Part shown: positions 23,551 through 36,752 of the stretch, piece after piece | Numbering within the stretch: the first letter of the stretch is position 1 | Layout: each line of letters begins with the position of its first letter | Notes under the pieces: generated by a model | Databases searched by the model: none | Told to the model about the DNA's origin: nothing | Seen by the model: only the letters and a program-made list of their open reading frames with translations | Assembly (NCBI GenBank): GCA_029216955.1 | Contig: JANAVB010015604.1 | Span: 153,241-217,240, forward strand | Origin: Iris pallida | Lineage: Eukaryota; Streptophyta; Magnoliopsida; Asparagales; Iridaceae | Direction of reading: 5' to 3' | Length of the DNA stretch: 64,000 nt | Position numbers and translations under genes: made by a program

Positions 23551-26286
23551 TGTCACGACCCGATCCCAAATTATTGGGTCGAATCGGATCATGCCCAGCC
23601 TGCACCGTTGTGAGACGGTGGTAGTAAGCTATTTCTATATGCAGGTAATCTCAACAACAATTATATTTTTCACAATTTTGATATTACGAACATTTAAAAC
23701 TTTTGTTCAATAATTGAAAGTACAACTGAAATTAAAATACTGAAATGATAAGTCTGCAACTCTAACATAGAGAAGAATGAAAATCAACTAGCTAAATGGC
23801 CGGCTCATCGGCCTCGCGATCATCATCTTCTAAGTGAGACTCTGGAAGCACCGTATGGTACAGCATGGGATCATAATAGCTATCGAACAATAGCTCAGCA
23901 TAATCAATGTTACCTATGGGGGAGATCCAGTCAGGAAAGGAGAAAAGTACGAGTATATATCTAACATTTCAAATAATAACGGAAATATACAATTTTAAAC
24001 AGTTTGAAATACTTGAATAATATTTTCCAGTAATTTTCAGCAATTCAATATTTAAAACAATGTGATTTGAATAGGTAACGTATATGACCGGCTTGGATTG
24101 TACAATAGCATCCTAGCGATGCGATACGGCTTATTCCCATGTGTAAGAGGGGTTAGCTTGCACAATAATGCAATATGAGGGTATTGGTCATAAACGCTAC
24201 GCTACTCTTCCAATGTTCCTACAATCAATAGTTGAACCCTAGGAGAGAGTTCCGTGTATCAATGTGGTTTAAGCATGCAAGATAACAATTAATAATTAAA
24301 ATGCAAGAAAACATAATCGTACTTGCCTTTGCTGTTGACTGGATTGAGGTGGCGGTACCGGAGAGGAAGTCAGTTACGTCCTCGAATTCCTACAGTTGAG
24401 AATTCTGACTTAGAATCATAGATAAGCCATTTCTAAGTGTGCTAGTTACCATCTCTAAAAGTAGGTCCTAGTCCAGTTTTAAGTTATTTTAATTAATCTA
24501 ATGAGCAATACTCTAACGTCGCAACTACAATTGTCAATTTACAAAATAGAGTCAATTTACTATTTTATTGGGAAATACAGCGTTTTCAGGTTTTTTTTTT
24601 AATCAACACTTGGTATTTCAAAATACATATACAACTAAGGTTTTCTTTAAGTGATAAAAAACATGAATCTGTTAATTTACTAATAATTTTACTTAATATG
24701 AGAAATTCTTATTAATTTTCATATATATAAAATAATTATTAACAAATTAATTACGCGCCTAACTATGAAATCAACAATCTCAGAAAATAACCCAAAATCT
24801 ACACTACACAAACCAGAAAGAACGGAAAAACCTAAGCTACACAAATACAGGACCACAGAGAATAAAATAAAAGCTGGACTTATGTCCTTACAAATATTAC
24901 ATAAATTAAATTAAAATAAATCTGAGGCAAGCTTTGAGTGCCGTGAAATGGTCCAATCAAAAAGGCCGAGGCCCTGCACCCAAAATACTATAGGCAAGTA
25001 ACAAGTTCTAAATAAAATTTAATTATAAAAATATGGAATAGGTTACGTCTCAGACTTGGTTATACAAATCTCATGTTGCATTTTAGCTTATGCCTCAACG
25101 TCCGAAAATGTTGATTTCGTTTGCATTTTGCCAGGTTCCATGGACCGATACGGTCATCGCCCGAAAGTGGTATCCGAAAGCCAACCAACACAAAAACTGT
25201 CAAATTTTAGGAACTGAACTCGAGAAATAAACCAAAAAGTTTTTCAAAATATTTTAGAAAAATCGGGCAGCATCTCCTTTGTAACTAGGATGATCTAGCC
25301 ACATTGGCGAGTCCCACACAAAATCCAGTATAACTCCAGCCTTCCAAATTCCATCCACCAAAACACATAACCATTTCCCAATCATTTCCATAAGCCAAAC
25401 CAAAGGAAAAACCACAAAAAGTCATGAAAATATAGCCACAGGTGTATAAGAAAATATCCATAAAACCCAAACTAGAATTAACTAGGCCACAGAATGATTT
25501 CGAAAGGAGTTCGGAAAGTCCGAAACCAAAACTACAACAAATCGAGCCGATTCCCATAGCGGGAACGGAGACCGTGTCATTATTGGCTCTACGGGAGGGA
25601 CGAACTACTGTGATTAATCAAAAATTACCCAATATTTGTTGGTCGGGGAGCCGCAGAATAACTCGGAAATACCGAAACAGCGTTCGGACAACGGATCGGT
25701 GCTCGGAACAGCGATGGGCAGCAGGCAGCGCTGTCACTGGGTCACGGAGCACGGGATCAGGGAGGCGGAGAAGGGAGGCGGCCGCGAGGGGGTCGCCGGG
25801 CTCGGCGCGCAGGGGGGTCGCGGGTGCACAGGGGGTCGGGCTCGGTTGCTGGCCGGGGTCGACTGGCTCGGGCGCTGGCCGGGATAGCTCGGGTTAGGGC
25901 TACGACTTTTGGAAAATTGGGGAAAGTGAGGATGAGGATGGAGAAGGAGATGGAGATTTATATAGGGAGTGAAGCTAGGCGTTACGGGAAGAGGAAAAGG
26001 TGAGGTCGACGGCGGTTATGGGAAGGGAAAAGGGGTCATGGCGGTTTTGGAAGGGGAAGAGAAGGAGTTCGGGTGTGAACGGAAGGGAAGGTTCTGAGAA
26101 AGGAAAGGAATTCTTTTATTTCCTTTAAAAAGAAAATATGTATATAGAAATATACAAAAGGATTAAAAGTTGGTTTCAAAAAAAATCGAGATTGGGTTCG
26201 GTTTCGGAAACGAATTCAAGACGGGTTCGGGACGAGTCAAGCCAAATAAAAATTCAATGAATAATTTAAAAAAATATGATCTTCCA

Positions 26287-26343
<57 letters not shown>

Positions 26344-26413
26344 CTGACCAAACTAATTAGCAAACAAGATCCAACAATTAAAAAAAATAAATCCAAAATT
26401 TACGGGTTTTACA
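23551..26413 (-). repeat. gypsy-1 5' LTR
   Basis: It begins TGTAAAACCCG at 26413 and ends GGGTCGTGACA at 23551 on the minus strand. It is similar to the 3' LTR throughout. Differences include an expanded (AAT)n tract at 26287-26342 against a short one near 12490, and a small insertion near 25274-25300 (GATCTAGCCACA region). LTR divergence would date the insertion. Confidence 0.93.
26287..26342. repeat. (AAT)n microsatellite in the LTR
   Basis: About 18 uninterrupted AAT units. The poly-Asn and poly-Leu frames that cross it are artefacts of the repeat. Confidence 0.97.
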
Positions 26414-27713
26414 TTTTTTTTATATAAATGCATTTAGTTTTAGGATGAGTAGTTTTCAAGAGAAAATTTCGGTAGTAGCTATTAAAGGAATTCATATTTC
26501 GAGTCACTTTTGAGGGATCAAACAAAAGAATTTAGTACTAAAATTTTAGAGGTATATTATTATCCCTCCTAGCTTTCCAAAACATATTATCAATCCCGAA
26601 ATAAACTTCGCTTGTCCTCTAAAATAATTCAAGCAAAAATATAGATTACAGCAATATATGTCCCTAGTAATTTTTTTATAACTCCTAGATTATTTATTAT
26701 TTTTGAATGAAACATTTTTTATGATAAACCTAACATCTAGGACTAATAGAATCTGAAAGTAGATCATTAAATTATTATATGGGATTAGCTATAATTCTTG
26801 CAAAATACTCTTCCTTGTTCTAATCTAGTCAGAATTTAGTCAATTTGGAAAGATCATAACTCTCAATTGGATGAGTAATTTTATATGAAGTTTTAGTATG
26901 TCATAATGAATATGTTATAGACAACGACGCTGGCTGTTATGGTTAGGGTCTCATTCAATTGGAAAGATCATAACTCTCAATTAGATGAGTAATTTTATAT
27001 GACATTTTAGTATGTCTATAATGAATATGTACTTAAATATATTTATTTTACCAACATAGTTAGTCCTAACTCTAAATATCCTAACCATAACCCTAATTAA
27101 CAATAAAAATCAATTATAAATATATAAGACGTATGAGACCCTAACTATAACAATACTTAATAGTAACTAAAATATGAATATTAACTCTCAATTTGATGGG
27201 TAATTTTATATGAAGTTTTAGTATGTCTATAATGAATATATTGTCGAGGGGGGAGCTGGGACAAGTTAGCCAACGACGCCGGCTGTTATGGTTAGTGTCT
27301 CATTCAATTGGAAAGATCATAACTCTCAATTGGATGAGTAATTTTATATGAACTTTTAGTCTGTCTATAGTGAATATGTACTTAACTATGTTTATTTTAC
27401 CAAAATAGTTAGTCCTAACTCCAAATATCCTAACCATAACCCTAATTAACAATAAAAATTAAAGACAAATATAGGAGTCGTATGAGACCCTAACCATAAA
27501 AATACTTAATAGTAACTAAAATATGAATATTAACTCTAAATCTATTTACCTATATAAATATAGGAGACATATGGGACTTTAGAGAGTCGAGTCGGTGAGG
27601 GAGTGAGTACCGCAGCGTAGGCTGAGGAGCAAAAGGAGGAATCCGCCCGAGGAGGGGCTCGCGTCTGATTTTGTCGAGGGAGGAGCTAGGACTAGTTAGC
27701 CAACGATGCTGGC
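26414..27713. repeat. Degenerate tandem duplications, AT-rich, no gene
   Basis: A block starting TCATTCAATTGGAAAGATCA and running through ATGAGTAATTTTATATGA recurs at about 26850, 26950 and 27300, and partly at 27190. A longer unit including AACCATAACCCTAATTAACA is doubled (27060-27200 and 27420-27545). TTAGCCAACGACGCCGGCTG at 27268 returns as a near copy at 27698. The spacing suggests unequal duplication of LTR-type DNA. No coding sequence. Confidence 0.7.
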
Positions 27714-28940
27714 TGTTACACTCCTTCCGAAAAAATTGTTCGTCCTCACACCGATTTTACCAAATCGTTCGTCCTCGCTGGGCGTGATACCGTATGAGTC
27801 TGGAGTTGCACTCGTACAAGACAATATGACAGGTTCTCAAAATGGTTATCTTTGATTTAGCATTAGCAGCGGAAGAAAACAGAGTATACAAAACAATTCT
27901 CTTTATTTGATAAGAAGCATAATTACAAGGCTTTGAACAGCTCAATTGAATCATGTCAGATTTGGCTTACAATACTCAAGTTATCTCTTACCTACAAAGG
28001 ATTTAATCGTTTCATACATCATGTCTTCTATATCTCGGCCGCATCCTCATGTTGCAAGTCCAAGCGTCAATACGATCGCACGTCTCAATACGCTATGGCA
28101 TTCCATGCCTCAGCGCATTCAAGCGAAGCTCTGCCGCGAGCAGTCCTTTCTTTGTAACCTGCAAGAAATCTGGTGGGGGATCAGTACTAATCCTCTCACG
28201 TATTGATAAGACCCACTTTACTAAATTGACATTAAGTAATGTATTGATTCATGCAACATACAAATTATTGATCTTTCTATCTTTGCCTTAGGATCAATTT
28301 TATGACATATTCGAAAGTAGTAAAGGATGTATTCATGGCAAGCATGTTATATTTGATTCATGTAAGCAAGCCTGCGGCATATAGAAATCTCGTGTTTGTT
28401 TCGTGGCGCGACTTCTTACCAACATTGACGTACTCACCCTTGTATCGACGCAATGTGAATATGCCTACCATCCTTCCCTATCATGTTATAAGTGCTTTGT
28501 GCAGGATCTCTGTGTGCTTTCACTTCTGCCCACCAGTCCTTATTTATATGACAGTTACTGGTATTGCAAGCCATAATGTACATTTCACAATGGTACGACG
28601 ATGACTACTTCAGCCTGGGTTGCTAACCCCAAGCCCTGAAGTACTTCCGAACGATATCGGTATTTGTGGGGCTCTATTTTCATATATATATTTATATATA
28701 TTGGTAGGTCGCAAGCCTAACAGATTGAAATACCCCACACAATACCCATCTCAAATTCCCTTTCTAGATCGAACTGTCCCGACATCCGGCCTACCACGTT
28801 CGAGGGATAAACATACTATAACTCCTCTTTCCAAAATTTTTAAATTTTTATTTATTTACTTTACTTTTCTTATTTTGAAATAAACCACCTTTGAAATGTC
28901 TAAACGTTATTTTATGATTAATGTGTATTTCTGTAACACC
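27714..28940 (-). mobile_element. LTR-like segment (possible solo LTR)
   Basis: The borders are TGTTACA at 27714 and TGTAACA near 28940. On the minus strand there is a strong TATA run (TATATATAAATATATATA, near 28680-28700) and about 780 bp later AAATAAAGAG (27898-27906), a poly(A) signal. The order promoter then poly(A) fits an LTR. No clear target duplication was found, so this stays tentative. Alternatively 27721-27800 (twice GAGGACGAAC on the minus strand) is the end of a gypsy polyprotein and the LTR starts at 27720 reading left. Confidence 0.35.
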
Positions 28941-29400
28941 CAATTTTCTAAAATGAGGATAATTTTAAAATTTTGTAATTTTAATCATTTATTAATTTGA
29001 CATTTAAATCATGATATAATTTTTGATAATTTTTAAATCATTTTAAAACTATTTAAAATTATGACTTGTGATTTTGATGTTTTGCTAGTGAAACCCTAGA
29101 GACTGTTTGACCGAGAGCCTAACCATGTGATTAGGATGTTTTATGTCATTTCTGGCCTAAGGATATTTTGCATTTGACCTCTTTAAATTATTTTGATATT
29201 TATTGCGTTGGTGATTGTTGATTTTGACCTTTGATATGTGTGATTTTGTGATGCTTTTGTGTCCGTAGCGGACACGTATCAGTTTTTATTTACAAATGTT
29301 TGATGTGCCTCAAAGAGATTTTTTTATTGCTGATTTTTTTTGAAAAGTATTTGAATGAGATTGTTTTCTTCATGTGTTTCCTGTGATTGCTTTGTTTTAA
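28934..29400 (+). mobile_element. LTR-like start fragment
   Basis: TGTAACACCCAATTTT at 28934 is a typical gypsy LTR start. The sequence that follows is AT-rich, non-coding and breaks off where gypsy polyprotein end sequence begins at 29401. The TATTTAAGG near 33204 could be the promoter of the same LTR beyond the inserted copy B, but I cannot prove continuity. Confidence 0.35.
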
Positions 29401-29433
29401 TTTCGAGGACGAATTTTTTAAGGTGGATAGATT
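29401..29433 (+). pseudogene. End of a gypsy polyprotein and purine tract before LTR copy B
   Basis: TTCGAGGACGAATTTTTTAA is the usual last codons (FEDEFF, then stop) of Tekay-type gypsy polyproteins, followed by the purine-rich AAGGTGGATAGA and then an LTR start at 29434. Only these few codons remain; the rest of the internal region is gone. Confidence 0.65.
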
Positions 29434-32400
29434 TGTCACCCCAGTTTTCAGAAACAGGGGTATTTTTGTCATTTTATATTTTTGAATATTTTTGAAATTT
29501 ATTTTATTATTTATGATATTATTTTGGGGTTGAAATGTATTTTATTATTTATGATATTGTTTTGGGGTTATTTGAGTCGGTTCGAATTTCAACTCAATCC
29601 GACTTGAAACGGGGACACGGGGGGGTAGTTTGACTCTAGTGGGACCCACACACTAGTTAGACATGGCCCACATGATATTAATTTTAGTCCACAGGATATT
29701 AATTTTAGTTAGTAGTTAGACTAATTATTTACATATAGGTTCAGTTTAATTAGAGACTTAAACCTAGACTAAATTGACCTCAACCTTTAACCCATTCCTA
29801 ATTTAAATCAAATAAATTAGTGGAGGGCATTTTGGACATTCAAATAGGGGACACCTTACCCTTTTTGGGCAGCCACTTATGGAGGGGATAAGGAGTGAGT
29901 CACTCCTTCATTCATTTATTTTCATCCACTTTCTCTCTCTTGTTCTTCCACAAATTAATTTAGAGATGAACTTCCATTGATTTGATCTTTAAATCAACCC
30001 CTTCTTCCACCAAATCTTCTTTATTTCTCTTCTACTCCATGGTTAGAGGGTGCTATCCAAGTTTGGGAGGATTCGAAGCTCGTTCGTGTCCTTTTGGAAT
30101 CTCTACGTGTCGGTGCCGTATCGGAAGGCTTTTCCTTTGAATCTCTCTCCAGGAAGGTATAATCTTTCCTCTAATCCATCCCTACATGCATATAGAAATA
30201 TTTTGAACCCATAGAAATGACCCCCATGGTTGTATCTCCATTTGTGTCCATTTTGTGTCCATTTGGAGGTCATAGGAGTGTCCTTTGTGTTGTGGTTGTG
30301 TCCATGTGGGAAAATCCCAAATTTGGACACACTGTGTGTTGTTGTTATGTATGAATGAATCATTACATATTTAATCTCATATTTTTGTATTGGAGATGTG
30401 TTGTATAGTGTCTCATATATATATATTAGTGTAGAGAGTGAGTTCTTGATATATTATGTTATATACTTGTGTTTCTTTTGCCTCAAACTACCTAAATTCG
30501 TCATAATTTTTATCCACGTTTTTAGTAGATAGAGCAATGCATGAAATGATATGAATATACAATGTATGCATATGTATAAAACATGTAGGTAATGCATAGA
30601 TGCATGAATGAAATGAAAGTTTGCAATATGTTAATATAAATACAAGTATCTAATATGCATGAATGTAAGTATAATATAATACAAGTATACATGTATGCAT
30701 CATGTAAATGTAATATACATGATATGTATGTATACATGTATACAAGGTAAGTATGTATGTATGTATTCTATAAACTGAGTTAACCTATAACCTTTTACAC
30801 ACATGCATTCATACACCCTTTGATATCATGTATCTCATGTCACATACACCTACCTATCACTTAATTTTAGAACATTAACACATATCCTTTCACACACATG
30901 CCAAACACACACATACTCACTTACTCTTTTACCTCTCTTTCTCTCTCTATATATATATATGTATGTGCCTATATATATAGCTTTCCTATATATATCGATG
31001 TATATGAATATGTAAATGTGAATAATATATATACATTATATGACTAAGTTTGCGTGCCTTGTTAGCTTATGGTTTAGTTTTGTGCTTGGTTTAGCAAGTG
31101 ACTTAGGCTATGAGTTAGTAGCTATCTTGGATATTTGATTTGCATATACTTAGTTTGTTTAGACCTAGAATAACTTGTTTGACCTAATTTAGACTTGTTA
31201 GACCTAATTTGACCATAGTTGACCTAGGTTTGACTTTCAGGGTTGACCAATAGTTGACATTGGTCTAAATTGACCTAGAATCATGTAGAATGCATAATAG
31301 AACTTCATATTGCCATTTTGGACTTATTGTGACTTGTGCTGTTCTGATTAGGAGCCAGACACCTCTTCTCGAATATTATATTTACTTTGGACATTCAGAC
31401 ACCAGGCGAGTACATTCTCTGATCAATTTATATCCTGTTAGAATTATTTTCCTGCTTTAGATTACTTTACTTGATGTTGTCACGTTGGTAAAACGGATTA
31501 GTACTATATGGATCCATTCTTGAGATGTTATCCCCTCAGGGAGCATCGTATACTACATGTTCTGTGCGTTTCACTTACATGGTGTATCACTATGCTTCAC
31601 GGTTCTTCGATCACTTGTGACATGTACTCTCATGATCACAGAGTCTTCCCAGAATCACCCCATTTATGGGCATTCCCAGAATCACCCCATTGTGGGCATT
31701 CCCAGAATCACCCATTTATGGGCTATTCATGTATCACCCCTTGTGGACCTTTGCATGGAATCATAACATAACCTGTTTGTATCATTGTGTATTGATTGGG
31801 GGTACGGGGGAGTAGAAGTAGACATGTGAATAATATCCAAGTAATGTAGTTCCCAGAATCACTCCATAGTATAGTTCCCAGAATCTCCTATGCCATTCAC
31901 ATGTTTATATTGTACTCTGACTCACTAGCCACTGTTAGTTCTCTACTTATAGTAGATATTTCTATTACAGTTCTCTCTCTGTTTACATATTGTATTTCTT
32001 TCAGATCATGTATCTTACTTTACTGCATGATTATATTTTCTAACCTGCTATGATCTGTTGAGATGTACTGTGCTCGCTCCTGTCCTGACTGGACCTGTTG
32101 ATAAATTTTACAGATATCTTGGAGCTTGCCTGCTAGCCTAGAGGAAACACATTAGAGGTTGTTTAGTTAGCTATTTTCAGTTGTCTGGAGTTGTATTTAC
32201 TTTATGGATTACTGTATTTGAGCTTTGAGACGTATTTTTGGGTTTGTGTATCTTAGACACTTAGACTTCTATTTGCTGTATCTCTTTTGGATTTCATGTT
32301 TTATCTATCTTCCATTATGCTCTACCTTAGATGTGATTGAGTTTACATCCTGCTATGTCACCCCCATTCGGGGAGTATAAACTGCTTAGCATTATATTGT

Positions 32401-32501
32401 TAGATATTGTGACCTAGGACAGCGTTCTACTACCGACACTGCGGCGTAGGCTGGACGTTGTTACGTTCTCGTACCCTAACCCTAGGGTGCGGTTCGTGAC
32501 A
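29434..32501 (+). mobile_element. gypsy-type LTR copy B (complete, 3068 bp)
   Basis: It starts TGTCACCCCAG and ends GGTTCGTGACA, with matching short inverted ends. The preceding polyprotein end makes it a 3' LTR of an element whose 5' part is missing. Copies A (1-1583) and C (38368-41160) belong to the same family. Copy B lacks about 900 bp near 30520 that copy C has. A 25-bp repeat (CATTCCCAGAATCACCC) is present three times at 31650-31715. No gene is carried. Confidence 0.88.
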
Positions 32502-33899
32502 ATTTCAAAACTAGTTTAAACTTTATGGTTTGAAAAGTACTATTAGGTTTTTAAAAAATATTTATTCTCGAAATCGAATATTTTGTATTGCAAAAGATGT
32601 AAATATTTGGACTTTCTAACTAAGGACTTTGAAGGTGGTTTTAGAAAAAAATAAATAATTGCTATTAATAAAAAGATTTGTTAAAGATATTTTAAATAGA
32701 ATTTTTGGATTTATAAAAATATATTTTAAAATTGTTTTGATAATATCATTATATTTAAATTACTAGGATGACTATTTATTTGAATTTAGATTGATAATAT
32801 TAAATGTTATTACGGTAGTAGTCAACTATTTGATTAAGAATTCAATGTCGATGATTTAAATTGTTTGATAATATCGAATATATACTTTAAATATTTTATG
32901 ACAATCATTACATAATTGCGATCAGATCAATTTTTGTTTAAACATTATTTGATTTGGATTTGAATTTATATAATTTAAACTTTTGATAAAATTAGATGAT
33001 TATTTAAATTGGTATATTTATCTACGAATAGATTAGATTTGATTGGATTATTTTAAGTTTGATATTAATTTAAATTAAATATTATTATCTGCTAATAGAT
33101 TTTGATTAAACTAATTTGTTTTGAAGTTTACTTGAATTTAAAATTAAAGGGAAGAATTATCTATAATGACTATTAAGCCTTATCGGATTAAGAGTTGCTT
33201 GCCTATTTAAGGAGCCTCTTCCTCCTAAATTTCTCTTATCTACCACAACTCAAAAACCCTACCCACATCCATTGTGAATCGTGTTCGTGTCCATCTACGT
33301 TACTTCCATTATTATTACATATATATTTTCCAATTCCGTGTCAGACACATCCCGACACTTCATCGCAAAACCACGGACACGTGTCCGATAAAACCGACGG
33401 CAAGGCACAAATCCCTAACCCTAATTCCCGAAAATCCCTAATCCCCAATCCTAATTCCCAATTTTGGAAACCCTAACCCTAACCCTAATCCTAAATTTGG
33501 CCGAAACCTTAGCCTGGTAAAAACCATCGCCTCCACCGCAGCGGCTGCCCAGATCTACGTGACCTCGCGCTAGGCCCCGTCCGCTACCTAGCAAGACAGA
33601 ATCCAACCCTCAGATCAGCGCCTCTCGACAAACCCCTCGGCCACCTCACCTCTCCACCTTGTCCTTTGACTCCGCCATCGAGCATCATCACTCCCATCTA
33701 CTACCACCACGTCCAGCAGGCCAACCAAACACCACTCCCCGACCATCTCTCCTTGTCATGACCAAAACCCTCGACTACCCAAACTACCTTGTCCACCGTC
33801 ACTACTCATATCCCTGTTCTTTTTTTTGCCACCTCCTTCTACGTCGCGTTCACGACCAGCCCCATCATCGCCACAATTATTAGGACCACCCTGCCGCAT
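32502..33899 (+). other. AT-rich DNA followed by a promoter-like and GC-richer leader, no gene
   Basis: 32502-33180 is very AT-rich with GATAATAT-type repetition and no coding frames. TATTTAAGG near 33204 resembles a TATA box and is followed by a CT-rich leader. 33410-33500 has CCCTAA-like repeats of short length. 33500-33890 is GC-richer with only frames of low complexity. It may be the remainder of the LTR that starts at 28934. Confidence 0.4.
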
Positions 33900-35384
33900 T
33901 GTCACACCCCAGAACCAGAATACTGGAGAGCGGGAGACAGACACAGCTGGCTACGTATATTGAAATGCAACCCTCCTCGCAATACAGTTACGACTGTCTG
34001 GATGCATGAGTGTTTATCTATAAGCCATCAGTCTTTTATGGTCATGAGCAAGCCTAGTGTCTTAATCTTAAGTAAGCAAATAATTGTTACAAGATGTTAC
34101 ATCATCAGACATACAAAGTAAGGCATCCCAAATATTACATATTCAAATGATCATGAAGCTAGTCATACAAAATGCGAGGACTAGCAATAGTTAAGTCATA
34201 CATGATCAACTCTAGGATTTGTCAATTATGTTACAGCCCTTAGACGGATAGAAATAAAGTTGCAACACGAGCTAACACATGCTTGGCGGCTAAATGCCTC
34301 AAAAGAAATAATTTATAATAGACTGGGAGAGCAAAATAAGAAAACCCACTCATTGCCTCAGTTACGTCTAGTGTTCACCATCTAGCTGGAAGGCAGGTAG
34401 ATCCTCGGGTGCTACTTTAAAATCTGGCCATACAAAACCAGCTGGGTCAGACCCCAGAAAAGAGCAAGTACCACAAGGGAGGCTCCACTTGGGAACTAAA
34501 ACCATCTTATAAAGAATATAAGAACAGATAAAAGAATATATTGATAATAACATAAACGGCAAGAGTTAAAGTGAACATACTTACTTGCATCAGAAAAACA
34601 AGAGGTAGAATATAATTCCCAGGTTAATCATGAGACAATCATTCAGGCACGGTTAATCAAGTCCTACGACTTGCTATCATTAGTTAACTAGGGTTATCAC
34701 AGGCCTAGTTACTAACAGGATGCAGTTGAGATATTTTTCTCAGTCACAAGCCTTGCAGACTATCTAGGTTATCATGGCGGGGTTACAAGAGTTACTAGAG
34801 TTATCAAGATTACTGGTGTACTTTAGTACTTATGATTCAATAAGTGCAACACATGACAGTGTGCTGGAAATGTGCCCTACTTGACGGCAGGCTACAAGTC
34901 CACAGATGTAGCCGGGATAACGTGATCGCTTGTACTTGGAAAATCTCTCTATATGAACTACTTGATCAATCTAGTCGTTTAACCTAGTCAGATTCATTAT
35001 AAATCTCTGACCTTGGTAACCAGAAATCTATGTCCTAGTCATGATGCAAGATAAGAATAGGTAACTTGTACAATCACAACCAAAAAAATCAACCACGGTG
35101 TCAAGACAAGAGTTATACTTAGTAAAACAGAAATAGCTGTTGCAACAGCAATCAAGATTATACATGTCATGTCAGCTTTACTTGTCACTTGTCAGAAGTG
35201 CGCCTCGACGGGCTACTTTCAATACTATCACGACGGTTCATGTTATCATGTTTAGTCAAGTTCAATATTAACAAGTTATCAAGTAGGACCATCGCAAGTT
35301 AGGCCAAGTACAAGATACATGCAAGGATCAAACATATACATTAAGAACTATAAGAACTAGCAAGAAGTACACACAGCAAGGTGT

Positions 35385-35895
35385 GCAGGCGACGTACAGG
35401 AAAGTGCGCAGGGAGGCATACAGGAAGGTATTGGTTGTGCAGAAAAGGCATGGAGGAAGGTGCTGGCTGTACAAGAAAGGCATACAGGAAGGTGCAGGCT
35501 CTGTAGGAAAACTCAGGTACAGTCTGTGAAGGAAAGCTTAGGTGCAGTCTATGCAGGGAAGCGTAGGTGTAGTCTGTGTAGGAAAGTGCAGGTACAGTTT
35601 GTGCAGGAAAACGCATAGTGCACAACAGCACAGGGAAGTGCACAGTACAGTGTAGTGCAAAAAAGCATGCAGTATAGTAGAGGAAAGTGTGCAGTGCAGT
35701 GTAGTATAGTGCAGGAAAGTATGTAGGCTGTACAGTCTGTGCAGGCTTTGTACTGGAAGGTATGCAGGCTGTGCAGTCTGTACAGGCTACACAGGCTGTG
35801 CAGTCTGCATAGGCTGTGCACTGGAAGGTACGTAGGCTATGCAGTCTACGTAAAAATATATGCAGGCTGTGTGCAAGTGCGCAGGTACAGGCTAT
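35385..35895. repeat. Degenerate GCAGGCTGTGCAGTCTG-type tandem repeats
   Basis: About twenty diverged units of roughly 20-30 bp, first of the type AGGAAGGTGCAGGCT, later of the type AGGCTGTGCAGTCTGTAC, run through the middle of the gypsy-2 LTR. Open frames across them (rich in Cys, Leu, His and Tyr) are products of the repetition. Confidence 0.75.
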
Positions 35896-36257
35896 TCATC
35901 TTCCTCAAATCAGCATCGAAGTGCATAAGGAACCCATGAACTCAAGAAATGCCATATTTTCTCAAAATAAGTCAAAATCAAGCGGTTCAAAAGCCAAAAT
36001 TGGGTAGAATAAAATTTTCCACAACATAGAACCAATAGATTTCGAAAATAAAAAAAATTAAGAGATCAAAACCAAGAAAAATGAGAAAAGTCTTAAAACT
36101 TAGATCTACAAAAATGTAACCATCAAAACCAAAAACTTCAAGTGCTAAAGATGCTTAGAATTATTAGAGAAAGAAAATAGAACAAACAAAATGGAGATCC
36201 ATCATGTTCTCCATGGAGCAAGTTGTACTTGCCTTGGGTTGGTGCGAGGAGTAAATA

Positions 36258-36381
36258 AAGAAGAAGAAGAAAAAGAAGAAGAATAAAAAGAAGAAGAAGA
36301 AGAAGAAGAAGAAGAAGGTGGAAAAGTAAATGATAATAATGGAAGAGAGAGAGAGAGTGTGTGTGTGTGTGTGTGTGTGAT
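36258..36381. repeat. (GAA)n and (GT)n microsatellites
   Basis: A GAA-rich tract at 36258-36315 and a GA/GT tract at 36343-36378 lie in the gypsy-2 LTR. The poly-Phe frame on the minus strand is an artefact. Confidence 0.95.
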
Positions 36382-36388
36382 AAGTTTG

Positions 36389-36398
36389 TTTATATACC
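36389..36398 (-). promoter_or_regulatory. TATA box of the gypsy-2 LTR
   Basis: GGTATATAAA on the minus strand lies about 190 bp downstream of the LTR start, a usual U3 position. Confidence 0.55.
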
Positions 36399-36752
36399 AA
36401 CCCTTCTCATCTTAAACCAACCAAACCAAACCAAGCAAAAGCCAAAGTGAACCAAACCAAAATAAACCAAGTCAAGATTAAACAAAGACAAGGCTAAGCA
36501 TGACAAGTTGAAGCATAGGTCACCTGACAAATGTCAGAAATTCGTACACGAATACTAAAAATACGTATAATAAAAAACGGGAGTGACAACTCTACCCACA
36601 TTAAAATAATTTGGTCCTTGGAATTTAATAAAGAGGCTAGAGATGTCGGGGCAAGCTACACTACTACTGGCAATCTATGTCTAGCAGTTAATCAATCAAT
36701 CATCACGCAAGCAAGGAAATAAAACCATAAGGTATAAGAAAGAAGTTATACC

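Larger units (their letters stand above)
9793..26413 (-). mobile_element. gypsy-1: Ty3/gypsy LTR retrotransposon with chromodomain-type end, interrupted by CACTA-1
   Basis: Two long LTRs of 2785 bp (9793-12577) and 2863 bp (23551-26413) share sequence along their length and have matching TG/CA ends. The internal region on the minus strand reads gag, protease, reverse transcriptase, RNase H, integrase, then a chromodomain-like end, the Ty3/gypsy order. The two outer flanks both begin with TTTTT (9788-9792 and 26414-26418), compatible with a 5-bp target duplication but weak because it is a homopolymer. Several stops and frameshifts make it non-autonomous now. Without the 6030-bp CACTA-1 insertion it would be about 10.6 kb. 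The C-terminal chromodomain-like motif suggests the Tekay/Del chromovirus lineage. Confidence 0.93.
33900..36588 (-). mobile_element. gypsy-2 3' LTR (2689 bp)
   Basis: On the minus strand the LTR starts TGTCACTCCCG at 36588, directly after GGGTAGAGT (purine-rich remnant), and ends GGGGTGTGACA at 33900. A TATA box lies about 190 bp from the start. A gypsy polyprotein end sits just upstream at 36753-37060 in the same orientation, so this is a 3' LTR. It contains a field of degenerate short repeats and simple repeats. There are no genes. Confidence 0.8.

Noticed and set aside
26163..26427. Poly-Asn and poly-Leu frames
   Set aside because: They arise from the (AAT)n microsatellite.
29429..32506. 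LTR copy B as a clean solo LTR with target duplication
   Set aside because: Flanks AGATT and ATTTC do not match, and polyprotein-end sequence precedes it, so a truncated 3' LTR fits better.
33410..33500. CCCTAA-like words suggesting a telomere
   Set aside because: There are only a few imperfect units inside LTR-like DNA; a similar short TTAGGG stretch at 42331 is also too short.
36164..36400. Poly-Phe hydrophobic frame that could pass for a membrane protein
   Set aside because: It is a translation of the GAA-rich simple repeat.
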